Assembly (NCBI GenBank): GCA_022736205.1
Contig: DZAT01000010.1
Span: 1 to 44,796 of the forward strand
Reading direction: 5' to 3'
From: Thiomicrospira cyclica
GTDB taxonomy: Bacteria > Pseudomonadota > Gammaproteobacteria > Thiomicrospirales > Thiomicrospiraceae
DNA length: 44,796 nt
A model generated the notes under the pieces. That model worked only from the letters and a program-made list of their open reading frames with translations, was not told where the DNA came from and made no database searches. Shown here piece by piece: positions 20,268 through 29,358 of the stretch (its first letter is position 1; every line of letters starts with the position of its first letter). A program made the position numbers and the translations under genes.

Positions 20268-21283
20268 TGACACCTGAGCAAGCCTCATCTCGATTGCAAG
20301 CGCGTGATGCTTTGCCATCATTTGTGTTTTGTTTTGGTGAGGAGCCTCAGCGCTTATTAGATACCATTGATGCGCTTGCGCTGGCTGGCAGACAACAGGG
20401 CTTTGTCGAGCGGCAGCTGATGGTTGTTGAATCGGTAGCCGATTGGGGCGATGTGCTGAATGCTTACCAAGAGTTATCCTTGTTTTCAAGTCAGCGGGTG
20501 ATGCTGGTTCAGGTGAATACGAAGATTAGTGTCGCGCAGTCCGATCAACTTCAATCATTAGTACGATCACCTAATCCTGATGTTTTGCTGCTATTACGTG
20601 CTGGTGCTTTAGATAAAAGTGCTCAAGAAGCGAAGTGGGTTAAGGCATGGGATTCTGTTGGCTGGGTCATTAATAGTAAAGTCCTGCCACTTGCGGGTGT
20701 TCAGCGCTGGTTACAAGAACAAGCATCGGCTTTAGGGATGCGCTTGCAACCTGATGCCGCTGATGCCTTGGCGCATTGGTCGGAAGGCAATTTGATGTCT
20801 GCTAAGCAGAGTTTGTTACGCTGGCAATTACAAGGTTTAACAACCTTGGATATGGCATTGCTCGAACGTGACACTCAAGACTGGGCAAGATACGATGTGT
20901 TTGCCTTGTCCGCAGCGATTCTTGCGCAAAATCCTCGTGATGGTCTGCGGATTTTAGCGAGATTACAGGAAGAGGGCGAGGATGCTGTGCTTATTTTATG
21001 GGCGGTGTCACGCGAGTTGCGTACATGGGCGGCGTTAATTGATGACGTGAAACAAAAACGCGCTTGGTCATCTCAAACCTTGGCGATTCATAAGCTGTGG
21101 GGCGGGCGTGATAGGCTTTTGTGGCGATTATTAGAGCGCGTGCAGCCGATAATCATTAAGCAATGGTTAGCAACTTGTCTAACCATTGATCGTGAAATTA
21201 AAGGTCAAGCTGTTGGTGATGCGTGGCGATCATTACGTTGGTTGGTTGCTGATATGGCGAGTAGTGGGAAATTAAAAGTCTAA
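20264..21283 (+). CDS. holA: DNA polymerase III subunit delta
   Basis: HolA opens the beta sliding clamp within the clamp loader. The 339-residue length matches the family. The N-terminus has the FVFCFGEEPQRLLDTIDAL pattern, followed by the FSSQRVMLVQV segment and the C-terminal collar domain (KGQAVGDAWRSLRWLV). Two adjacent ATGs (20264 and 20267) are possible; 20264 overlaps the lptE stop. The leuS-lptE-holA order supports the call. Confidence 0.93.
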
Positions 21284-21310
21284 AAAGTGCGTTTCGCTTT
21301 TTTAGACTTT
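21275..21310 (+). terminator. Hairpin at the end of holA, probable terminator
   Basis: AAAGTCTAAAAA at the holA stop codon pairs with TTTTTTAGACTTT after a small GCG-TTT-CGC tip. The stop codon lies in the left arm. The T-rich right arm could serve as terminator, although no long T-run follows the stem. Confidence 0.5.
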
Positions 21311-21328
21311 CCAAGTTTGTTTTTTGGC

Positions 21329-21385
21329 TGGAGGAAGGGGCTTTAATCTAATAGCTAGATGCTATTTTCAATCCCCCTTCCTCCA
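21329..21385. repeat. 12-bp inverted repeat upstream of proA
   Basis: TGGAGGAAGGGG (21329-21340) and CCCCTTCCTCCA (21374-21385) are exact inverted repeats 33 nt apart, followed by a short direct repeat of CTCCAGGCC. The element lies between holA and proA and could form a stem-loop in the proA leader or be a decayed dispersed repeat. Confidence 0.6.
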
Positions 21386-21434
21386 GGCCTCCAGGCCGTT
21401 TGGTTTTTTAGTGATGCTCTAAGGAATAAATACT

Positions 21435-22688
21435 ATGAATATAACAGATTACATGAATAACCTCGGACAAGCAGCACGTTCTGCCAGTCGTGTTTTAGCC
21501 GTTGCAACAACAGCACAAAAAAATAAGGCGCTCTTAGCGATTGCTGATGCATTAGTCGCTAAAACGGACTTCTTAGTCGCTGAAAATGAAAAAGACTTAA
21601 TTGCAGGCAAGGTAAATGGGTTAGATGATGCGATGCTTGATCGCTTACGTTTAACGCCTGCTGGTGTTGTCTCAATTGCCACAGGTGTGCGTCAGGTTGC
21701 TGCCTTGCCCGATCCAATTGGCGAAATTAAAGATATGGCATATCGTCCTTCGGGTATTCAGCTGGGTAAAATGCGCGTTCCCTTAGGTGTTGTCGGTATT
21801 ATTTATGAGTCGCGTCCGAATGTGACTGCCGATGCCGCGGCCTTGTGCTTAAAATCTGGTAATGCGACGATTTTGCGCGGCGGTTCGGAAGCCATTCACT
21901 CTAACCGTGCCATTGCTCAGTGTATTATTGATGGGTTAAGGTCGACTGATTTGCCGACTACGGCGGTTCAAGTGGTCGAAACAACTGATCGTGATGCGGT
22001 CGGACGTTTAATTGCCATGCCCGAATTTGTCGATGTCATTGTGCCTCGCGGCGGTAAAAGCCTGATTGCGCGTATCAGTGAAGGCGCACGCGTTCCCGTG
22101 ATTAAACACTTAGATGGTATATGCCATAGTTATGTCGATGCAACCGCTGATTTAGCGTTGTCTTGGCGCGTTTGTGATAATGCTAAAACGCACCGTTATG
22201 GTGTGTGTAATGCGATGGAAACTTTATTAGTCGATGCAGCCATTGCGTCAGCGTTCTTGCCAAAGATGGCTGATATTTATCGCGCTAAAGGGGTAGAACT
22301 TCGCGGTTGTCCCCGTACTTGCGCCATTAGCCCCATGTTGGCAGCGAGCGAAGAGGACTGGTCTACTGAGTACTTGGCGCCCATTTTAGCGATTAAAATT
22401 GTTGATGGCATGGATGCTGCTATAGAACATATTAATACCTACGGTTCGCACCATACTGATGCAATCATGACGCAAGATTATGCTAAAGCACGTCAGTTTT
22501 TAGCACAGGTTGATTCAAGTTCAGTTATGGTTAATGCATCGACACGTTTTGCTGATGGCTTTGAGTATGGTTTAGGGGCAGAAATTGGTATTAGCACAGA
22601 TAAGTTCCATGCACGCGGACCTGTGGGACTAGAAGGGTTAACTTCACAAAAATATATTGTTTTTGGTCAAGGTCAAATTCGTCAATAA
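21435..22688 (+). CDS. proA: Gamma-glutamyl phosphate reductase
   Basis: ProA reduces gamma-glutamyl phosphate to glutamate semialdehyde in proline synthesis. The 417-residue protein has the aldehyde-dehydrogenase fold, with [41 protein letters not shown] and the catalytic Cys in [12 protein letters not shown]. An AAGGAATAA sequence precedes the ATG. proB is not in the window. Confidence 0.97.
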   Translation: MNITDYMNNLGQAARSASRVLAVATTAQKNKALLAIADALVAKTDFLVAENEKDLIAGKVNGLDDAMLDRLRLTPAGVVSIATGVRQVAALPDPIGEIKDMAYRPSGIQLGKMRVPLGVVGIIYESRPNVTADAAALCLKSGNATILRGGSEAIHSNRAIAQCIIDGLRSTDLPTTAVQVVETTDRDAVGRLIAMPEFVDVIVPRGGKSLIARISEGARVPVIKHLDGICHSYVDATADLALSWRVCDNAKTHRYGVCNAMETLLVDAAIASAFLPKMADIYRAKGVELRGCPRTCAISPMLAASEEDWSTEYLAPILAIKIVDGMDAAIEHINTYGSHHTDAIMTQDYAKARQFLAQVDSSSVMVNASTRFADGFEYGLGAEIGISTDKFHARGPVGLEGLTSQKYIVFGQGQIRQ

Positions 22689-22712
22689 TTTTACTAACCA
22701 AGGAAACGCATT

Positions 22713-23699
22713 ATGGCAAGCTATGTCAATGTGATTGAACGTTATCACGATTATCAAGCAATGATTCGAGAGATGCTGGGTTCGATGCTGATTGGTTTGG
22801 CAGATGTAAAACTTTTTGAAAGTCCAGAGAAAATTTTAGAGACGCTAGATGAAATGTTCAAACATTATCCTTTCTTGGATATTGTTTACACGCTCGATAA
22901 AGAGGGTGTTCAAAATGGTCCTAATTATTTATTTAGCGACTTTAAAGCAAAAACGGATCATGCTAATCGCGGAAAGGATCGCAGTCAACGTCCTTACTTC
23001 GTGATGGCGAAAGCGCGACAAGAAGCTGTTTTTACACAGCCTTATTTGTCGACCACAGACCGTGTGATGTGTCTTTCGGGTGCTATTCCTATGCGCAACG
23101 AGTCGGGTGATATTTGTGGTTATTTGGTGATCGACTTAGATTTAGAAAAAACAGTCAGCTTTTTAATGGGTGATAGCCTGCGTATGCGTTTTGAGCCGTT
23201 ATTTAAGGCAATTTACTCAACGATCGCTTTAGGGTTGTTTTTAGTGGTAGGTATTCTGCTATTTTCTGGTTTTTCAGAATTACTCAAAATGCTCGAAGAA
23301 CCGTCACATGTTGAGTCGGTAAGACCCTTTAGTGCCATTATTTTTATTACCCTTGGGCTTGCCATCTTCGATTTAGCGAAGACAACGCTAGAAGAAGAAG
23401 TGTTGATGCACAAGGATATTTTCCGTCATAGCTCGACACGACGAACCATTACGCGCTTTATGGCAGCGATCATGATTGCGGTATCCATAGAAGCCTTGTT
23501 GTTGATGTTTAAATCGGCAATTGGTTCAGGGGATTATTTATCGAGTGCGACATGGATGATGTTGTCGGCTGTTGCTTTGATGGTTGGTTTGGGTTTATAT
23601 GTGTATTTGGGGGCAAAAGCCGAATATATGTTGATTGCGGTTAAACGAGAAAAGCTTAATCACAATCAGGATACGAATGAAGCGGTTGCGAAGTACTAA
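22713..23699 (+). CDS. PDC/Cache-like sensor protein with four membrane helices, function unknown
   Basis: This 328-residue protein starts with about 160 soluble residues that look like a PDC (Cache) ligand-binding fold: YLFSDFKAKTDHANRGKDRSQRPYF, then FTQPYLSTTDRVMCLSGAIPMRNE and GYLVIDLDLEKT. About four hydrophobic helices follow, near residues 168-190, 206-225, 248-268 and 282-305, and a short basic tail. There is no N-terminal signal or first helix, so the sensing domain should face the cytosol, unlike classic Cache receptors. No kinase, GGDEF or methyl-accepting domain is present. An AAGGAAA site precedes the ATG. The gene follows proA by 24 nt and faces nadB. I do not recognise a characterised function. 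Confidence 0.8.
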   Translation: MASYVNVIERYHDYQAMIREMLGSMLIGLADVKLFESPEKILETLDEMFKHYPFLDIVYTLDKEGVQNGPNYLFSDFKAKTDHANRGKDRSQRPYFVMAKARQEAVFTQPYLSTTDRVMCLSGAIPMRNESGDICGYLVIDLDLEKTVSFLMGDSLRMRFEPLFKAIYSTIALGLFLVVGILLFSGFSELLKMLEEPSHVESVRPFSAIIFITLGLAIFDLAKTTLEEEVLMHKDIFRHSSTRRTITRFMAAIMIAVSIEALLLMFKSAIGSGDYLSSATWMMLSAVALMVGLGLYVYLGAKAEYMLIAVKREKLNHNQDTNEAVAKY

Positions 23700-23717
23700 C
23701 CGCTTCGTTCTGCACCA

Positions 23718-25328
23718 TTAGCCTAGTTGGGTTTTTGGCGTCATAATTGTCGGCTGACTATCTTCAATTTTATGAGGATAGTCAGCAATATAATGCAGCC
23801 CTCTGCTTTCTTTTCGACTCAATGCAGAGCGAATAATCAGCTCGCTAACCAGTGCTAAATTACGCAACTCTACAAAGTCGGTATTTAGCTCGTAGTGAGC
23901 GTAAAACTCTTCAATTTCTTCACGAATCATTAAAATGCGTTTGAGCGCAAGGTTAAGTCGCTTTTTGGTGCGAACGATGCCAACATAATCCCACATAACG
24001 CGACGCAACTCATCCCAGTCATGGCTGACCATGATCTGTTCTGGGCTGGGGCGTACTTGGCTGTCATCCCAATCGGGTAATGCAGGCGGTGCAAGTAAAT
24101 TCCCAGCTTGCAGTTGTTGAATAATATCTTGATAGGCGGCATCGGCATAAACAAGCGCCTCCAGTAAGGAGTTGCTGGCAAGGCGATTCGCACCGTGCAG
24201 TCCTGTGTAGGCAACTTCACCAATAGCATAAAGGCTGTTTAAGTCAGTTTTGGCGTGATGATCAGTCATTACGCCGCCACAGGTGTAGTGGGCAGCAGGA
24301 ACAACGGGGATCGGCTCTTTGGTAATATCGATACCAAGTGAAAGACAACGTTTATAAATGGTTGGGAAGTGTGCGGTAATAAACTCCGCAGACTTGTGAC
24401 TAATATCCAACCAGACATGATCGCAACCCAATTTTTTCATTTCACTGTCGATGGCTCTCGCCACAATATCTCTTGGTGCCAGTTCTGCACGATCATCGTA
24501 GTCGGGCATAAAGCGCGTGCCATCGGGGCGTTTAAGTAATCCGCCTTCACCACGTACCGCTTCAGAAACCAAAAAAGCCCGCTCAGATGGATGAAAAAGT
24601 ACCGTAGGATGAAATTGCATAAATTCCATATTAGCAACACGACACCCCGCACGCCACGCCATTGCCACACCATCACCTGTAGCGAGATCAGGATTGCTGG
24701 TGTAAAGATAGACTTTGCCAGCACCACCTGTTGCGAGTACCACCGCACGAGCAGCAAAGGTTGTAAATTCAACTGTGGCTTGATTCAGCGCATATGCACC
24801 AACACAGCGACCGTCAACGCGAATTAAGTCGACAGCAGTGTAATGTTCCAGTAGGGTGATATTAGGATGCTGTCTTGCTTTATGTGCGAGGGTAATTTGG
24901 ACAGATTGTCCCGTATGATCCGCAGCATGAATGATACGGCGATGCGAGTGTCCCCCTTCACGCGTTAAATGAAAAGGATATAGCGCACAGTCGTTGTCGT
25001 TATCAATATTGCAGGGTGTAAAGGGGACGGAGAGATGCACCAACTCTTCAATGACGCGTTTGCCTGCTTCGGCTGTAAAACGAACCGCAGCTTCATCGCA
25101 TAAACCATCACCAGCAACGAGTGTATCTTGAACGTGTCGCTCGATACTATCGTTTGGATCTAATACAGCAGCAATACCGCCTTGCGCCCAGCGTGTGTTC
25201 GACTCTAGCAGACCACGCTTTGCCAATAACGTCACAGGTATGTATTCTGCTAATTTTAGGGCGAGTGATAGCCCCGCAATACCGCTACCAATAATCAGAA
25301 CACTGTCGGGATGGTGAGATTTAAGCAA
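23718..25328 (-). CDS. nadB: L-aspartate oxidase NadB
   Basis: NadB oxidises aspartate to iminoaspartate, the first step of bacterial NAD synthesis; the electron acceptor is oxygen or fumarate. The 536-residue flavoprotein has the FAD loop LIIGSGIAGLSLALKLAE, NTRWAQGGIAAVL, TREGGHSHRRIIHAADHTG, EAVRGEGG, and PAAHYTCGGVMTD with the active-site Arg/His region. It also has LHGANRLASNSLLEALVY. The length is normal. It is transcribed towards the PDC-like gene, with an 18-bp gap between the two stops. Confidence 0.96.
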   Translation of the reverse strand: MLKSHHPDSVLIIGSGIAGLSLALKLAEYIPVTLLAKRGLLESNTRWAQGGIAAVLDPNDSIERHVQDTLVAGDGLCDEAAVRFTAEAGKRVIEELVHLSVPFTPCNIDNDNDCALYPFHLTREGGHSHRRIIHAADHTGQSVQITLAHKARQHPNITLLEHYTAVDLIRVDGRCVGAYALNQATVEFTTFAARAVVLATGGAGKVYLYTSNPDLATGDGVAMAWRAGCRVANMEFMQFHPTVLFHPSERAFLVSEAVRGEGGLLKRPDGTRFMPDYDDRAELAPRDIVARAIDSEMKKLGCDHVWLDISHKSAEFITAHFPTIYKRCLSLGIDITKEPIPVVPAAHYTCGGVMTDHHAKTDLNSLYAIGEVAYTGLHGANRLASNSLLEALVYADAAYQDIIQQLQAGNLLAPPALPDWDDSQVRPSPEQIMVSHDWDELRRVMWDYVGIVRTKKRLNLALKRILMIREEIEEFYAHYELNTDFVELRNLALVSELIIRSALSRKESRGLHYIADYPHKIEDSQPTIMTPKTQLG

Positions 25329-25600
25329 AGCGATAACCTAGGTTGTTGTTGAAGAAATAATCGTTACGCCAATAAGTTTAACGAACCAGTTAGATAATAT
25401 CACAATAAATGACCATAATTTTATCGTAATGATAACGATGAATATCGGTGGACTACAATGGGGGCGTTAAAAAACCAAAGCCAAGCTTGTTTTAAATAAC
25501 ATCTTGGTGCAAACCTAACCATAAAAAACATTATTGTTTTTTAGTGCCAATTTTTTATATAATTTTTTTTATAACATATTGAATTATATAAAATAATTTA
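25329..25600. other. AT-rich intergenic region upstream of nadB and the cysG promoter
   Basis: About 270 bp without a credible gene. It holds a single NtrC-like half site TGGTGCA at 25505-25511, roughly 100 bp upstream of the sigma-54-like promoter; a second half is not evident. The nadB promoter must also lie here, but I see no clear -35/-10 pair. Confidence 0.5.
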
Positions 25601-25601
25601 A

Positions 25602-25620
25602 TTGGCATTTTAATTGCTTT
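25602..25620 (+). promoter_or_regulatory. Sigma-54-type promoter of cysG
   Basis: TTGGCAT-TTTAA-TTGCTTT matches the sigma-54 consensus (TGGCAC-N5-TTGCW). GG is at 25604-25605 and GC at 25616-25617, exactly 10 nt between them. Transcription would start near 25629, just ahead of the first leader hairpin at 25633. Confidence 0.75.
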
Positions 25621-25632
25621 ATCATAAAAAAA

Positions 25633-25720
25633 TAAGTCAACGACGACTTAATGTATCTGAACAAAGGCGTTCAGTTGTGATTACTTGCTATCGTAGTAAT
25701 CACAACTGAACGCCTTTTTT
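25633..25720 (+). promoter_or_regulatory. ANTAR-type (NasT/NasR-like) antitermination leader of cysG
   Basis: Two hairpins with hexanucleotide loops follow the promoter. Hairpin 1 pairs TAAGTC (25633-25638) with GACTTA (25645-25650) around loop AACGAC. Hairpin 2 pairs CTGAAC (25657-25662) with GTTCAG (25669-25674) around loop AAAGGC. Both loops have A at position 1 and G at position 4, the signature bound by ANTAR-domain antiterminators. The loop and 3' arm of hairpin 2 are also the 5' arm of the terminator, so the two folds exclude each other. Nitrate-responsive NasT/NasR systems work this way; the protein partner is not in the window. Confidence 0.8.
25663..25720 (+). terminator. Regulated intrinsic terminator in the cysG leader
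   Basis: A perfect 22-bp stem (25663-25684 with 25696-25717), an 11-nt loop and a T-run form a very strong terminator 24 nt before the cysG ATG. In this position it would shut off cysG unless hairpin 2 of the leader is stabilised. Confidence 0.9.
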
Positions 25721-25743
25721 GTTGTTAGCGAAAGAGGCATAAT

Positions 25744-27162
25744 ATGGAACACCTTCCTATTTTTATTAAAATGACCAATCAGCCAGCTTTAGTGATCGGA
25801 GGTGGCGGCATTGGCTTGCGTAAGGTGACCTTATTGCGTGAAGCGGGGGCTGCGGTGACGGTAGTTAGCCCAGATTTGACCGATGAACTTGCTAAGTTAT
25901 TGGCACAAGGCGACATTGCTCACATTGCCCAGCGATATGATGCTCAGGTGCTCAATCAGCCGTGGCGTCTGGTGATTGCAGCAACCAACGATGAAGCGGT
26001 TAACGCTCAAGTGTCGGATGATTGCGAAGCGCGTCATATCTTGGTGAATGTCGTCGATACACCTGTTAAGTGCCGCTTTATTATGCCAGCGATTGTCGAG
26101 CGTGGGCCGATTACCATTGCCGTATCATCGGGTGGTGAGTCGCCCGTGTTAGCGCGACTGCTCAAAACCAAAATCGAAGCCTTAGTCCCACAAACCTATA
26201 CCCAATTAGCGAAATTGGCTTCTCACTATCGACAAACCGTTAAAAACACCTTTTCACCCGATTTGCGCCGTCGTTTTTGGGAGAAAATGCTCACAGGAAG
26301 TTGGTCAGAGGCGGTCTTATCGGGACAAATCGCACAAAGCGAGTCCATTATGCAAGACGCCTTAACACAAACCGATGCCGACTTTGAAACAGGGTCTGTC
26401 CACTTGGTGGGTGTCGGTTCTGGCAAACCCGACTGGTTAACCATTGCAGCATTACAAACCATGCAATCGGCTGATGTGGTTCTATACGATCGCCTCATTC
26501 CGCCAGAAATTATGGCCTTGGTGCGTCGAGATAGCGATCGTATTTATGTCGGCAAAGAACGCAAAAATCACTGCGTGCCACAAGAAGACATCAATGCCAT
26601 GATGATTCGTTTGGCGCAGGAAGGACAAAAAGTCGTGCGCCTTAAAGCAGGTGACCCCTTTGTTTTTGGTCGTGGGGGCGAGGAAATGCAAGCCATGCAG
26701 GCGGCAGGAGTTCCCGTGTCTGTTATTCCTGGTATTACTGCCGCCTTAGGCTGTGCCGCCAGTGCGGGTATTCCGTTGACGCATCGAGATCACTCGCAAG
26801 GCTTAAGCTTAATTACCGCCCATTTAAAAGACGGACAACTCGACTTGCCTTGGGATGCCTTAGTTGCCCCACGTCAGACGCTTGCCTTTTACATGGGGTT
26901 GTCGAGTTTAGGCGAGTTGACACAAAAGCTACAAACGGCTGGGCTACCTGCCGATTATCCGATTGCGGTCATCGAAAAAGGTTCACATCCCGATCAGAGG
27001 GTGCTTAAATCCACGCTATTTGAGGTGGTTGAGCGTGTTGAAGCCCATCAATTTCAATCGCCCAGCTTACTGATTGTCGGTAGTGTGGCGACCTTGGCGC
27101 AAGAACAATTGATTGCCGCAACCAGACAGCAAGAGGGATTGAATCATGTCTTCAACGCATAG
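25744..27162 (+). CDS. cysG: Siroheme synthase CysG (fused dehydrogenase/ferrochelatase and methyltransferase)
   Basis: This 472-residue protein converts uroporphyrinogen III to siroheme, the cofactor of assimilatory nitrite and sulfite reductases. The N-terminal Met8-like part has the GGGGIGLRKVTLL NAD loop and NVVDTPVKCRFIMPAIV. The C-terminal uroporphyrinogen methyltransferase (from about residue 218) has RLKAGDPFVFGRGGEE and PGITAALGCAASAGIPLTHR. The first methyltransferase motif is unusual: VGVGSGKPDWLT replaces the common VGAGPGDP-type sequence. An AGAGG site precedes the ATG. The sigma-54 promoter and ANTAR leader upstream suggest nitrogen control rather than sulfur control. It overlaps the next gene by 17 nt. 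Confidence 0.95.
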   Translation: MEHLPIFIKMTNQPALVIGGGGIGLRKVTLLREAGAAVTVVSPDLTDELAKLLAQGDIAHIAQRYDAQVLNQPWRLVIAATNDEAVNAQVSDDCEARHILVNVVDTPVKCRFIMPAIVERGPITIAVSSGGESPVLARLLKTKIEALVPQTYTQLAKLASHYRQTVKNTFSPDLRRRFWEKMLTGSWSEAVLSGQIAQSESIMQDALTQTDADFETGSVHLVGVGSGKPDWLTIAALQTMQSADVVLYDRLIPPEIMALVRRDSDRIYVGKERKNHCVPQEDINAMMIRLAQEGQKVVRLKAGDPFVFGRGGEEMQAMQAAGVPVSVIPGITAALGCAASAGIPLTHRDHSQGLSLITAHLKDGQLDLPWDALVAPRQTLAFYMGLSSLGELTQKLQTAGLPADYPIAVIEKGSHPDQRVLKSTLFEVVERVEAHQFQSPSLLIVGSVATLAQEQLIAATRQQEGLNHVFNA

Positions 27163-28084
27163 TAAGCGCACGGATAGCATCAACAGCTTTACCGATATTG
27201 TCCGCGTTATCGGACGTGGCGCAACCCTTGGCAGAACATTAACTCGGGCTGAAGCGAAACAAGCCGCACAATGGTTGCTTGGCGGAGAAGTCAGCGATGT
27301 ACAGCTCGGTGCATTTTTGATGATGCTACGCTTGCGCACCGAAAGCCCCGAAGAAGCCGCTGGTTTGGCAGAAGGATTGCGTCTTGGTATGGGTGCACCT
27401 ACTCATCTAAAATCCGACATCGACTGGCCAGTCTATGCGGGTAAGCGTCGCCAATTACCGTGGTTTTTACTCGCCAGCCTTGAGCTTGCCAAACAAGGCA
27501 AGCGCGTGGTGATGCATGGCGCTGTTGGTGGCGATAGCGACCGACTCTATCTCGAACCAGTTATTAAGGCGATGGGACTGCCCATTGCAGACAACTGGCA
27601 ACAAGCTGAATCGGCTCTCAATGAACATAATTGGGTTTATTTGCGCATGGAATCTTTTTTTCCGCAACTTGTTGGTTGGTTAGATTTAAAGCAAACACTA
27701 GGTTTGCGCTCGGTCATGCACACGGTGGCGAGAATGCTCAATCCATTAAATGCATCCTTGAGTATTCGCGGCGTCTTTCATCAAGAATATGTCGATCTTC
27801 ACGCTCAGGTTGCTAAGCTACAAGGGCAGGGACGAGTGCTGGTCATTCGTGGCGATGGCGGAGAAGCCGAAGTATCAGCCGATAAACGCATCCCGATAAT
27901 CGACATTAACAATGGCATGATTAATGAAAAAGTCAGTGCGCCGATCGAAGGCGTTACCCGTCCCATTGCCGAAGACTTATCAGTAGATGCCGTGGCACAA
28001 CGTTTGTTGGCGGTGCTGGATGGGCAAGTGGAAGGGGAGGATTATGGAAAGATGACAGTAGCATCGACACTCATCGCATTATAA
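27146..28084 (+). CDS. TrpD2/YbiB-like glycosyltransferase family protein
   Basis: This 312-residue protein has the anthranilate phosphoribosyltransferase fold: an N-terminal helical domain (GRTLTRAEAKQAAQWLLGGEVSDVQLGAFLMMLRLRTES), then RVVMHGAVGGDSDRL and the RSVMHTVARMLNP segment. The E. coli relative YbiB (TrpD2) lacks the PRPP enzyme activity and binds nucleic acid, so a tryptophan role is unlikely. It overlaps cysG by 17 nt behind an AGAGGGA site and is in the same operon; this pairing recurs next to nitrate-assimilation genes in gammaproteobacteria as far as I recall. Confidence 0.85.
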   Translation: MSSTHSKRTDSINSFTDIVRVIGRGATLGRTLTRAEAKQAAQWLLGGEVSDVQLGAFLMMLRLRTESPEEAAGLAEGLRLGMGAPTHLKSDIDWPVYAGKRRQLPWFLLASLELAKQGKRVVMHGAVGGDSDRLYLEPVIKAMGLPIADNWQQAESALNEHNWVYLRMESFFPQLVGWLDLKQTLGLRSVMHTVARMLNPLNASLSIRGVFHQEYVDLHAQVAKLQGQGRVLVIRGDGGEAEVSADKRIPIIDINNGMINEKVSAPIEGVTRPIAEDLSVDAVAQRLLAVLDGQVEGEDYGKMTVASTLIAL

Positions 28085-28129
28085 ACTGTCGCGTGCTGTT
28101 GTTTATTGCGCTTGTCGTCTCTGTTCTTA

Positions 28130-28152
28130 AAGATGTATTATATATGAATGTT
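28130..28152 (+). promoter_or_regulatory. Candidate NsrR box upstream of nnrS
   Basis: Left half AAGATGTATTA fits the NsrR consensus AAGATGYATTT (9 of 11, counting Y), and the right half fits its complement in 8 of 11 positions with the expected 1-nt gap. The site is about 22 bp before the nnrS ATG, a repressing position. Confidence 0.6.
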
Positions 28153-28174
28153 TTTTGAGTAAGCAGTAAGTAGT

Positions 28175-29353
28175 ATGATTGATTTGCCGCCATTGCGTGT
28201 TGCTCGCCAAGTAGGAAAATACAATCTTTTTGGCTTGGGTTTTCGTCCCTTCTTTTTGTTGACAAGTTTATGGGCAGTGATAGGGGTTTCCTTGTGGGGT
28301 TTGTGGTTACTGGGTTATGCACAGTTTTCACCTCATGGGGGCATGATGGTATGGCATCAGCACGAGATGTTAGTGGGACTCGGTTCTGCTTTAGCGGCAG
28401 GTTTCTTGCTAACGGCAGTTCGTAATTGGACCAAACTGAGCACACCAACAGGATGGATGTTAGCGGCGCTGGCGACTACGTGGTTGTTGGGACGGCTAGT
28501 TTGGTGGTTGGGCGACTTAATACCGAGTTACTTAATCGCGTTAGGCGATAGTCTTTTCTTGCCTTGGTTATTATGGGCGATTGCCAGACCGATTTGGCGA
28601 CGCAAGCAGTGGAGTCAATGGCCGTTTATTGCTGTCTTGTGCGCATTAATCGTCGCAAATACGCTTTTTCACCTGGCAACGATCACAGAGGCCGTATCCA
28701 ATGCCTTAGCCAGTCAATTAGCGACCTACGCTTTGGTGAGTTTATTGTTAGTGATGGGTGGGCGCATTATTCCTTTCTTTAGCGAGAGAGGCTGTGCTTT
28801 ATCACTGAAGAAAACACCAGAACGCTTAGTACAAGCCTACTTTGCACTGTTGCTATTGGTTGCTTTACTTGATATGACAGGTATGTTTCTGTCGCTTTTT
28901 TCTGTTGCCTCGTTGCTCATGTTTGGGCTTCTGTTTGCACAACTCATTTACTGGCAAAGTTGGCGCACGCATACGAATCCCCTTGTCTGGATTTTGCATT
29001 TGGGTTACGCAGGGCTGGCTATTGGGTTTTTACTGAAGTCTCTCGTATTATTGCGACCCGATATTGCCGCATTATCAACGCATGCTTGGATGATTATTGG
29101 TATGGGTGGTATTGGTTTCGGCATGATGGCGCGCGTGTCTTTAGGTCATAGTGGGCGTGCATTAGTGGTTCTGCCTGGTATGCAGTGGGCTTTTTTGCTG
29201 GTTATTACTGCTGGGGTCAGTCGTTTACTCTCAACAACGTGGTCGGTATTTTTGCCACTGACAGTGGCTTTATGGGTGGGTGCATTTTTGATTTTACTAT
29301 GGAACTACATGCCTGTATGGTTGCAGCGTCGTGTTGATGGACAGCCTGATTAA
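28175..29353 (+). CDS. nnrS: NnrS family membrane protein
   Basis: NnrS proteins are haem- and copper-containing inner-membrane proteins that protect cells under nitrosative stress. The 392-residue sequence starts with the family-typical NLFGLGFRPFFLL, continues with WHQHEMLVGLGSALAAGFLLTAV (histidines likely bind metal), and has MGGRIIPFF and GFGMMARVSLGHSGR. About 12 membrane helices fill the whole length. The neighbouring nsrR and the NsrR-like box just upstream support NO control. Confidence 0.93.
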   Translation: MIDLPPLRVARQVGKYNLFGLGFRPFFLLTSLWAVIGVSLWGLWLLGYAQFSPHGGMMVWHQHEMLVGLGSALAAGFLLTAVRNWTKLSTPTGWMLAALATTWLLGRLVWWLGDLIPSYLIALGDSLFLPWLLWAIARPIWRRKQWSQWPFIAVLCALIVANTLFHLATITEAVSNALASQLATYALVSLLLVMGGRIIPFFSERGCALSLKKTPERLVQAYFALLLLVALLDMTGMFLSLFSVASLLMFGLLFAQLIYWQSWRTHTNPLVWILHLGYAGLAIGFLLKSLVLLRPDIAALSTHAWMIIGMGGIGFGMMARVSLGHSGRALVVLPGMQWAFLLVITAGVSRLLSTTWSVFLPLTVALWVGAFLILLWNYMPVWLQRRVDGQPD

Positions 29354-29358
29354 TTGCT

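Noticed and set aside
23679-23706. Terminator between the PDC-like gene and nadB
   Set aside because: A 9-bp inverted repeat around GAAGCGGTT exists but has no T-run on either strand.
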